The notes under the pieces: model-generated
The model's database searches: none
What the model saw: the letters and a program-made list of their open reading frames with translations, nothing else
Told to the model about the DNA's origin: nothing
Translations under genes and position numbers: made by a program
Source: Myxococcales bacterium
Lineage (GTDB): Bacteria; Myxococcota; Myxococcia; Myxococcales; Anaeromyxobacteraceae
Direction: 5' to 3'
DNA length: 6,904 nucleotides
Assembly: GCA_021784995.1 (NCBI GenBank)
Contig: JAJYHA010000283.1
Span: 1 to 6,904, forward strand
In this document: positions 1 to 4,765 of the stretch, piece after piece
Layout of the letters: the number at the start of each line of letters is the position of its first letter
How positions within the stretch are numbered: the stretch's first letter is position 1

Positions 1-357
1 GCGCCGGGCGGCGCGGGCGGGCCGCGTGCGGCGGCCCCCCGGATCCGCCGCCACCCCGGCGCGCTCGAGCACGAGCCGGTCATCGAGCTCGATGACGGCG
101 ACCTGCCTCCGGGGGCAGCGCCGCCGCGCCGGGCGCCGGCGGGGGACGGGCCGACGGTCGAGTACGACCCGGAGGTGGTCGCGCCGGGCGAGGCCCTGAA
201 CCCCGGGGACCGGGTGCTCCACGCGTCGCTCGGGGAGGGGGTCGTGCGCGCACGCGAGGGCTCCGGGCCGGAGGCCAAGGTGACGGTGGCGTTCCACGAG
301 CGCGGCGAGAAGCGCGTCCTCGCGCGCTTCCTCCGGCGGGCGTCGCCGCGGGCCTGA
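1..357 (+). CDS. C-terminal part of a probable PcrA/UvrD-type DNA helicase (5' end outside window)
   Basis: The frame is open from the first base to a TGA at 355-357, giving 118 residues with no upstream limit, so this is the tail of a longer protein. Residues 1-20 are Gly/Ala/Arg/Pro-rich. Residues 25-35 are acidic (EPVIELDDGD), and a Pro/Ala linker follows to about residue 60. Residues 66-113 form a compact module beginning LNPGDRVLHASLGEGVV and continuing with VTVAFHERGEKRVLARFL. The pattern 'GDRV-H-x-x-x-GEGVV ... V-F-x-x-GEK-x-L--RF' resembles the Tudor-like C-terminal domain of PcrA/UvrD helicases, which sits after a low-complexity linker and contacts RNA polymerase or partner proteins. 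A GTG at 175 could start a 60-residue ORF, but it has no Shine-Dalgarno and lies inside the open frame, so I treat it as internal. A CarD/TRCF-like Tudor module is the main alternative. The helicase core is not visible, so the identity rests on the tail alone. Confidence 0.6.
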   Translation, partial: APGGAGGPRAAAPRIRRHPGALEHEPVIELDDGDLPPGAAPPRRAPAGDGPTVEYDPEVVAPGEALNPGDRVLHASLGEGVVRAREGSGPEAKVTVAFHERGEKRVLARFLRRASPRA

Positions 358-401
358 GCGCCCCGGCCGGCCTGCCGCCGGACGTGAGGCCCCAGGGGGC
401 G

Positions 402-414
402 GCGCCGCCGGCGC
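402..414. repeat. GC palindrome between convergent genes
   Basis: Between the stop of the helicase-like gene (357) and the stop of the convergent membrane-protein gene (423) lie 65 bp of GC-rich sequence. It holds the inverted repeat GCGCCG-C-CGGCGC, which can fold as a 5-bp GC stem with a 3-nt loop. It could act as a bidirectional terminator, but no T-tract follows on either strand. I record it as a structure rather than a proven terminator. Confidence 0.3.
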
Positions 415-422
415 GGCGCGCG

Positions 423-752
423 CTACAGGCCGCGGAGGCCGAAGAGGAGCGAGACGCCGAAGTGGAGCAGGGTGAGCGCCACGGCGAGCAGGAGCGCCGT
501 CGGGAAGCCGAGGCCGTAGGCGAGCATCACCGTGGCCAGCCAGACGAGCGCGTAGAGCAGCCACGGCACGAGCAGGAACCAGAAGAAGCGCGCCAGGGTC
601 AGGTACGAGGCGGCGGAGAGCAGGAGCGAGACCACGGCGGCCCGCGGCACCGTGTTGAGGGGATTGCCGGGGGTCACCCAGGCCACGGCCAGCATCAGCA
701 CGAGCGCCGAGACCAGGAGTCGCACCAGGAAGGCCCCGAGGTGGCGCAGCAT
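423..752 (-). CDS. Small four-helix integral membrane protein of unknown function
   Basis: This minus-strand ORF of 109 codons runs from ATG (752-750) to TAG (425-423). The product is strongly hydrophobic, with four likely membrane helices at about residues 6-26, 36-53, 56-79 and 84-105. There are few charges: Arg at 3, 11, 37, 55 and 107, plus His5 and His97. A polar TPGNPLNTVPR segment (27-37) links helices 1 and 2. Aromatic residues cluster at 57-67 (FWFLLVPWLLY). No signal peptidase site or catalytic motif is seen. The hydrophobic pattern is coherent in this frame, whereas the opposite frame reads as a Glu/Arg/Gln-rich artefact, which supports a real gene here. Size and helix count are like small holin-like/YvlD-type membrane proteins, but there is no convincing motif match, so I assign no function. 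It converges with the helicase-like gene and diverges from adenosine deaminase. There is no Shine-Dalgarno before the ATG. Confidence 0.72.
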   Translation of the reverse strand: MLRHLGAFLVRLLVSALVLMLAVAWVTPGNPLNTVPRAAVVSLLLSAASYLTLARFFWFLLVPWLLYALVWLATVMLAYGLGFPTALLLAVALTLLHFGVSLLFGLRGL

Positions 753-758
753 GACCCA

Positions 759-764
759 ACGATA
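759..764 (-). promoter_or_regulatory. Possible -10 element for the small membrane protein gene
   Basis: Read on the minus strand the hexamer is TATCGT (4 of 6 match TATAAT), ending 6 nt before the ATG at 752-750. A transcript starting 6-7 nt downstream would begin at or next to the start codon. No convincing -35 is seen 16-18 bp upstream, and no Shine-Dalgarno is present. Weak alone, but it matches the spacing at two other genes in this window. Confidence 0.3.
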
Positions 765-791
765 GCGCCGCCGGAGGTCGGACCGCGGACT

Positions 792-797
792 TATGAT
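792..797 (+). promoter_or_regulatory. Possible -10 element for adenosine deaminase
   Basis: TATGAT (5 of 6 match TATAAT) is one of the few AT-rich spots in the 51-bp divergent gap. It ends 6 nt before the GTG at 804, so transcription would start about at the start codon. The corresponding -35 position (around 769-774, CGCCGG) is not recognisable. There is no good Shine-Dalgarno before GTG 804, consistent with leaderless initiation. Confidence 0.4.
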
Positions 798-803
798 CGG
801 GGC

Positions 804-1916
804 GTGCCGCGCCTCCCGACCGGACCGCTCCCTCCGGGGCCGCTACCTCCGGTGACGGAGGAGCTGATCCGGGCGCTGCCCAAGACCGACCTCCACTGCC
901 ACCTCGACGGCTCGCTCCGGCTCGCCACGATCCTCGAGCTGGCCGACGCGCAGGGGATCCGGCTGCCGGCCGACACCCCCGAGGGCCTCTCGCGGCTCCT
1001 CCACCAGGGCCGGCCCTGCGCCAACCTGGAGGAGTACCTGAAGGCGTTCGACGTCACGCTCTCCGTGCTCCAGACGGGTGAGGCGCTGGAGCGGACCTCC
1101 TACGAGCTTGCGGTCGACTGCGCGCGGGAGAACGTCCGCTACCTGGAGGTGCGCTACTCGCCCGTGCTGCACACCCGGCGCGGCCTCAAGCCCACCACCA
1201 TCGTCGACGCGGTGCTCGACGGGCTGCGGCGGGCGAAGCGCGAGACCGGCATCAAGTCGAACGTGATCGTCTGCGGGATCCGCCACATCGACCCGGTCAC
1301 CTCCCTGCGGCTGGCGGAGCTGGCCGTGGCCTACAAGAACAAGGGCGTGGTCGGGTACGACCTGGCGGGCGCCGAGGAGGGCTACCCCTCGCGCGACCAC
1401 CAGGCGGCGTTCCAGCTCATCCTCGACAACAACGTGAACGTGACCATCCACGCCGGAGAGGCGTTCGGGCCCGAGTCGATCGCGCAGGCGGTCCACTACT
1501 GCGGGGCGCACCGGATCGGCCACGGCGTCCGCCTGCGCGAGAGCGGCGATCTCCTCAACTACGTGAACGACCACCGCATCCCGCTCGAGATGTGCCCCTC
1601 GTCGAACGTGCAGACGCGGTCCGTGGCGGACCTGCGCGGGCACCCGCTGAAGTTCTACTTCGACTTCGGGCTGCGCGTGACGGTCAACACCGACAACCGG
1701 CTCGTCACCGACACCACCGCCACGCGCGAGCTCTGGCTCGCCCACCGCGACATGGGCTTCACGCTGGAGGACGTGGTGACGCTCGTCGTGCAGGGATTCA
1801 AGAGCGCCTTCCTGCCCTTCCGCGAGAAGCGCGACCTCCTGGTGGAGGTGAACCGCACCATCGCCGAGACGCTGGCCACCTTCGCGGCGAGGGAGCCGGC
1901 CGCGTCCCGCGGCTGA
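804..1916 (+). CDS. add: Adenosine deaminase (metal-dependent amidohydrolase fold)
   Basis: This 370-residue protein should hydrolyse adenosine/deoxyadenosine to inosine/deoxyinosine plus ammonia in the cytoplasm, as part of purine salvage. Landmarks of the zinc TIM-barrel family are present in order: [12 protein letters not shown] with metal ligands His31 and His33; LEVRYSP at 115-120; IHAGE at 215-219 (metal ligand His216, proton-donor Glu219); HRIGHGVRL with catalytic His240; the CPSSNVQT loop at 274-281; and VNTDN at 294-298 (metal ligand Asp297). Length fits the family (about 330-370). The second Asp of the classical TDD motif is Asn298. I chose GTG 804 as start: it is the only in-frame start in the divergent gap, and the GPLPP repeat downstream shows only synonymous differences, implying translation before the alternative GTG at 852. 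The frame stays open back to 384, but that part is antisense to the membrane-protein gene and is rejected. Some family members act on other purines, so exact substrate is inferred. Confidence 0.92.
   Translation: MPRLPTGPLPPGPLPPVTEELIRALPKTDLHCHLDGSLRLATILELADAQGIRLPADTPEGLSRLLHQGRPCANLEEYLKAFDVTLSVLQTGEALERTSYELAVDCARENVRYLEVRYSPVLHTRRGLKPTTIVDAVLDGLRRAKRETGIKSNVIVCGIRHIDPVTSLRLAELAVAYKNKGVVGYDLAGAEEGYPSRDHQAAFQLILDNNVNVTIHAGEAFGPESIAQAVHYCGAHRIGHGVRLRESGDLLNYVNDHRIPLEMCPSSNVQTRSVADLRGHPLKFYFDFGLRVTVNTDNRLVTDTTATRELWLAHRDMGFTLEDVVTLVVQGFKSAFLPFREKRDLLVEVNRTIAETLATFAAREPAASRG
822..851 (+). repeat. Two-copy 15-bp in-frame tandem repeat (GPLPP x2) at the N-terminus of adenosine deaminase
   Basis: Copies at 822-836 and 837-851 differ at two positions (A/G and C/A). 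Both are third codon positions and silent, so each copy encodes Gly-Pro-Leu-Pro-Pro. The repeat lies ahead of the conserved catalytic domain and gives a proline-rich N-terminal leader. The silent nature of the differences suggests the region is translated. Confidence 0.75.
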
Positions 1917-1950
1917 TCTCCGGGCCTCGCCTCCCCGTGGGCGCGGCACC

Positions 1951-1973
1951 GGGGCGGGTGGGTGGGTGGCGGG
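1951..1973 (+). other. Putative G-quadruplex motif between add and glgC
   Basis: Four consecutive G-tracts at 1951-1954, 1956-1958, 1960-1962 and 1964-1966 are separated by single-base loops (C, T, T). GG at 1968-1969 and GGG at 1971-1973 provide spare tracts. Three-layer quadruplexes with 1-nt loops are among the most stable known parallel forms in vitro. The motif is on the non-template strand, 35 bp after the add stop and about 50 bp before the glgC -35. The complementary CCCC at 1933-1936 can pair with the first G-tract as a competing hairpin. Whether it folds in the cell is unknown. Confidence 0.6.
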
Positions 1974-1980
1974 CGGTCGC

Positions 1981-2001
1981 GCCCCCGGGGCGGGGCCCCC
2001 G
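1981..2001. repeat. GC mirror repeat with overlapping hairpin potential
   Basis: This 21-bp stretch reads the same forwards and backwards on one strand: G, five C, four G, C, four G, five C, G. It contains the palindromes CCCCGGGG (1983-1990) and GGGGCCCC (1992-1999), so mutually exclusive 4-bp GC hairpins are possible. It could help end the add transcript; the downstream CTCGCTCTTCCTT (2009-2021) is pyrimidine-rich but is not a true U-tract. Terminator function is only a possibility. Confidence 0.35.
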
Positions 2002-2018
2002 ATGGGCCTCGCTCTTCC

Positions 2019-2047
2019 TTGCCGGTGCGGGCGCGCCGGCTTAGCAT
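2019..2047 (+). promoter_or_regulatory. sigma70-like promoter of glgC
   Basis: TTGCCG at 2019-2024 (4 of 6 match TTGACA) and TAGCAT at 2042-2047 (4 of 6 match TATAAT) are separated by exactly 17 bp. The start of transcription would fall near 2054, giving a leader of about 20 nt that contains the GGAG ribosome-binding site. This is the best two-box promoter candidate in the window. Confidence 0.45.
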
Positions 2048-2060
2048 CGGCCCACTCCCT

Positions 2061-2064
2061 GGAG
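2061..2064 (+). promoter_or_regulatory. Ribosome-binding site that fixes the glgC start
   Basis: GGAG lies 9 nt before ATG 2074. This, and the start of the family-conserved domain immediately after the ATG, selects 2074 over in-frame starts further upstream such as 1966, which would lie before the promoter and translate the quadruplex region. Confidence 0.6.
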
Positions 2065-2073
2065 CGTTCACCA

Positions 2074-3312
2074 ATGGCAAAAACCCTGGCCATGATCCTG
2101 GCGGGCGGCGAGGGCCGCCGTCTCGATCCGCTCACGCGCGAGCGCGCCAAGCCCGCCGTCCCGTTCGGCGGGCGGTACCGGATCATCGACTTCGTCCTCT
2201 CCAACTTCGCCAACTCCGGGATCCTCCGGATGAAGGTGCTGGTGCAGTACAAGTCGGAGTCGCTCAACACCCACGTGCAGCGCGGGTGGCGGCTGACGGC
2301 GCTCCTCAACCAGTACGTGGAGATCGTCCCGGCACAGATGCGCGTCGGGCCGAAGTGGTTCGAGGGCTCGGCCGACGCGATCTACCAGAACCTGAACATC
2401 ATCACCGACGAGGAGCCCGAGTACACCTACGTGTTCGGCGCCGACCACGTCTACCGGATGGACGTGCGGCAGATGCACGACTTCCACCTCCAGAGGAAGG
2501 CCGATCTCACGGTGGCGGCCATCCCCATCCCGGTGTCGGAGGCGCACGACTTCGGCATCATCGAGGTGGACGGCGAAGGGCGGATGATCGGGTTCGTGGA
2601 GAAGCCCAAGGACGGGGCCAAGACCATGCCCGGCGACCCGACGCGCTGCCTGGCCTCGATGGGGAACTACCTCTTCACCACCGACGTGCTGGTGCAGGAG
2701 ATCGTGCGCGACGCCGGCGATCCCAACAGCGCGCACGACTTCGGCAAGTCGATCGTCGCCAACATCTACCAGCGCAAGCGCGTGTACGTGTACGACTTCG
2801 CCACGAACGTCATCCCGGGGCAGTCGGAGCGGGAGCGGGGCTACTGGCGCGACGTGGGGAACCTCGACGCCTACTACCAGGCCAACATGGATCTGGTCGA
2901 CGTCGACCCGGTGTTCTCCCTCTACAACGAGAGCTGGCCGATCTACACGGTCCAGTACAACTACCCGCCGGCCAAGTTCGTGTTCGGCAACGAGCGGGAG
3001 GGACGGCTCGGCCGCGCCACCGACTCGCTGGTGTCCGAGGGGTGCATCATCTCCGGCGGGCGGGTCGACCACTCGATCCTCTCGCCCAAGGTGCGCATCA
3101 ACAGCTACGCCGTGGTGGAGGGGTCGATCCTCTTCGAGAACGTCAACATCGGGCGCCACTGCCGGATCCGCCGCGCCATCGTCGACAAGCACGTCGACAT
3201 CCCGGCCGGCACCTCCATCGGCTACGATCTGGAGGAGGACCGCAAGCGGTTCCACGTGACCGACAGCGGGATCGTGGTGATCCCGAAGGGCATGCGGCTC
3301 GAGCCGGGCTAG
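2074..3312 (+). CDS. glgC: Glucose-1-phosphate adenylyltransferase (ADP-glucose pyrophosphorylase)
   Basis: The 412-residue enzyme makes ADP-glucose and pyrophosphate from ATP and glucose-1-phosphate, the committed step of bacterial glycogen synthesis, normally as a cytoplasmic homotetramer. The N-terminal nucleotidyltransferase domain opens with [14 protein letters not shown] and continues [10 protein letters not shown] (8-33). Next come [12 protein letters not shown] (95-106), GADHVYRMD with the likely catalytic Asp124 (122-130) and FVEKP (174-178) for sugar-phosphate binding. A linker leads into a C-terminal left-handed beta-helix from about residue 295, with hexapeptide-like turns ([23 protein letters not shown]). 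The body resembles actinobacterial GlgC. The residue matching E. coli Lys39, part of the fructose-1,6-bisphosphate activator site, is Glu23, so activator choice probably differs. The usual GTADA is GSADA (Ser99). Length is close to the roughly 405-430 family norm. It has its own promoter, and no other glg gene is visible nearby. Confidence 0.95.
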   Translation: MAKTLAMILAGGEGRRLDPLTRERAKPAVPFGGRYRIIDFVLSNFANSGILRMKVLVQYKSESLNTHVQRGWRLTALLNQYVEIVPAQMRVGPKWFEGSADAIYQNLNIITDEEPEYTYVFGADHVYRMDVRQMHDFHLQRKADLTVAAIPIPVSEAHDFGIIEVDGEGRMIGFVEKPKDGAKTMPGDPTRCLASMGNYLFTTDVLVQEIVRDAGDPNSAHDFGKSIVANIYQRKRVYVYDFATNVIPGQSERERGYWRDVGNLDAYYQANMDLVDVDPVFSLYNESWPIYTVQYNYPPAKFVFGNEREGRLGRATDSLVSEGCIISGGRVDHSILSPKVRINSYAVVEGSILFENVNIGRHCRIRRAIVDKHVDIPAGTSIGYDLEEDRKRFHVTDSGIVVIPKGMRLEPG

Positions 3313-3333
3313 CGGAAGGACCGCCGCGGCGCC

Positions 3334-3339
3334 TATAAC
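3334..3339 (+). promoter_or_regulatory. Possible -10 element for the M16 operon
   Basis: TATAAC (5 of 6 match TATAAT) sits in the 34-bp gap after glgC and ends 7 nt before the ATG at 3347. A start site 6-8 nt downstream would coincide with the ATG, giving a leaderless transcript. No -35 is recognisable (3311-3316 is AGCGGA). The purine run GGAAGGA at 3314-3320 is about 26 nt from the ATG, too far to be a Shine-Dalgarno. Confidence 0.4.
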
Positions 3340-3346
3340 GCCGCCC

Positions 3347-4765
3347 ATGACGAGCTCCCTCCTCGCCGCCTCCGCCGCCCTCGCGCTGGCCGCCGGCGCG
3401 CAGTCCACGCCGATCCCGGCCATCCCGTACGAGACCTTCAAGCTCCCGAACGGGCTGAACGTCATCCTGTCCGAGGATCACACCGCGCCCATCGTCGGCG
3501 TCGACGTCTACTACGACGTCGGCTCCAAGGACGAGCGGCCGGGGCGGACCGGGTTCGCCCACCTCTTCGAGCACCTCATGTTCCAGGGCTCCGAGCACCT
3601 CCCCAAGGGCGAGGCGGACCGGCTGATCGAGAACGTGGGCGGGCGGTCGAACGGCGCCACCGCCTCGGACCAGACCACCTACTGGGAGCAGGTGCCGTCC
3701 AACGCCCTCGAGCAGACGCTCTTCATCGAGTCGGACCGCATGGGGTGGCTGCTGCCGACGCTCGACCAGGCGAAGCTCGACAACCAGCGCGAGGTGGTGC
3801 TGAACGAGCGGCGACAGTCCTACGAGATGCAGCCGTACGGCACCGCCTTCATGGAGCTCGCCGCCCACCTGTGGGATCGGGACTTCCCGTACCACTGGCT
3901 GCCCATCGGGTCGGCCGCCGACCTCCGGGCGGCCACGCTCCCGGAGGTGCGCGCCTTCTTCCGGCGCTGGTACGGGCCGAACAACGCCTCCATCGCCATC
4001 GCGGGGGACTTCGATCCGAGGGAGGCGCGCCGGCTGGTGGAGAAGTGGTTCGGCGGGATCCCGTCCGCGCCACCGCCGGAGCACCGCCACCCGGCGCCCA
4101 TCCCGCTCGTGGCCGAGGAGCGCGTCACCCTCCACGACGACGTCGAGCTGCCGCGCGTCTACGTCGCCTGGCAGACGCCGAAGTTCCTGGCTCCCGGCGA
4201 CGCGGCGCTCGACATGCTCGCCTCCATCCTGACGGACGGCAAGAGCGCGCGCCTGGTGCGGCGGCTCGTCATGGAGGAGCAGATCGCGCAGGGCGTGACG
4301 GCGGGCCAGATGTCCGAGCAGCTCGCCAGCACCTTCGTGGTGATGGCGACGCCCAAGCCCGGGCAGGACGTGGGGCGCCTGCTGGCCGAGATCGACCAGG
4401 AGGTCGAGAAGCTGCAGCGGGAGGCCCCCACGGCCGGGGAGCTGGAGCGGGCGGTCAACAAGGCCGAGGCGAGCGCGGTGTTCAGCCTGGAGCCGGTGGG
4501 CGGGTTCGGCGGCCGCGCCGCCACCTTGAACCGCTACTACTACGCGACTGGCGATCCGGGCTACTTCCCGCGGGACGTCGGCCGGTATCGCCAGCTCTCC
4601 CCGGAGGACGTGCGAGAGGCCGCCGCACGGTGGCTGAAGAAGGACGCCCGCGTGGTGCTCACCGTGCTCCCCGGGCCGGCCGGCCCGCCGCTGGGCCCCA
4701 GCGGCGCCCCCACGGCGCGCGCCGGCGGCCACCCCGTGCGCCTCGCGAAGGAGGTCGGACGATGA
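3347..4765 (+). CDS. M16B zinc metallopeptidase, catalytic subunit
   Basis: The 472-residue protein has the inverted zinc motif of the M16 (pitrilysin/MPP) family, HLFEH at 72-76: His72 and His76 as ligands and Glu75 as the base. The distal ligand is most likely Glu154 in QREVVLNERRQ, about 77 residues on, as in the family. The first M16 domain spans roughly 30-185 and the second roughly 190-440. The second domain lacks the substrate-binding Arg/Tyr pair: the equivalent positions in SARLVRRLVMEEQIAQ are Val308 and Gln315. It should therefore need a partner carrying that pair, which the next gene supplies. Residues 1-20 are hydrophobic and Ala-rich, like a signal peptide with a possible AGA|QS cut, but have no basic residue, so export is plausible rather than certain. 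The tail (442-472) is Pro/Gly/Ala-rich. Start ATG 3347 has no Shine-Dalgarno. The TGA overlaps the next ATG. Confidence 0.92.
   Translation: MTSSLLAASAALALAAGAQSTPIPAIPYETFKLPNGLNVILSEDHTAPIVGVDVYYDVGSKDERPGRTGFAHLFEHLMFQGSEHLPKGEADRLIENVGGRSNGATASDQTTYWEQVPSNALEQTLFIESDRMGWLLPTLDQAKLDNQREVVLNERRQSYEMQPYGTAFMELAAHLWDRDFPYHWLPIGSAADLRAATLPEVRAFFRRWYGPNNASIAIAGDFDPREARRLVEKWFGGIPSAPPPEHRHPAPIPLVAEERVTLHDDVELPRVYVAWQTPKFLAPGDAALDMLASILTDGKSARLVRRLVMEEQIAQGVTAGQMSEQLASTFVVMATPKPGQDVGRLLAEIDQEVEKLQREAPTAGELERAVNKAEASAVFSLEPVGGFGGRAATLNRYYYATGDPGYFPRDVGRYRQLSPEDVREAAARWLKKDARVVLTVLPGPAGPPLGPSGAPTARAGGHPVRLAKEVGR
4672..4706. repeat. Two abutting GC palindromes near the 3' end of the catalytic M16 gene
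   Basis: The first palindrome, 4672-4687, is CGGGCCGGCCGGCCCG, a perfect 16-bp inverted repeat centred on an FseI-type GGCCGGCC. The second, 4686-4706, has two perfect 10-bp arms (CGCCGCTGGG and CCCAGCGGCG) around a single C. They share two bases. In RNA the second can form a stem of 8-9 bp with a 3-5 nt loop. It ends 41 nt before the Shine-Dalgarno of the second subunit. The region encodes the Pro/Gly-rich tail of the first protein. Confidence 0.8.
4748..4755 (+). promoter_or_regulatory. Strong Shine-Dalgarno for the second M16 subunit
   Basis: AAGGAGGT is an essentially full anti-16S match placed 6 nt before ATG 4762, inside the last codons of the upstream gene. It is by far the strongest ribosome-binding site in the window and fixes the start of the second subunit at the ATGA overlap rather than at any start upstream in the same open frame. 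Confidence 0.9.

Noticed and set aside
1..357. CarD/TRCF-type transcription factor reading of the first gene
   Set aside because: The Tudor-like module is at the extreme C-terminus after a low-complexity linker, whereas in CarD proteins it is N-terminal. The PcrA/UvrD tail fits better.
384..803. Long N-terminal extension of the adenosine deaminase frame
   Set aside because: It is Glu/Arg/Gln-rich, has no family similarity, and lies antisense to the membrane-protein gene whose own frame shows coherent helices. A mirror of a GC-rich coding gene explains it.
1966..2073. Upstream starts for glgC
   Set aside because: They precede the promoter and the GGAG site and would translate the G-rich spacer. 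The family domain begins right after ATG 2074.
843..2309. Long minus-strand open frame opposite adenosine deaminase
   Set aside because: It crosses the add-glgC spacer and parts of two confident genes, with low-complexity composition and no domain. Antisense shadow.
2068..3465. Minus-strand open frame opposite glgC
   Set aside because: It is Val/Asp/His/Leu-rich in the pattern expected from reverse-complementing GC-rich codons and has no motif.
3745..4761. Open frame extending the second M16 subunit upstream through the first subunit gene
   Set aside because: The extension is an Arg/Ala/Gly-rich out-of-frame reading of the catalytic subunit. The lipoprotein signal and near-perfect Shine-Dalgarno place the start at 4762.
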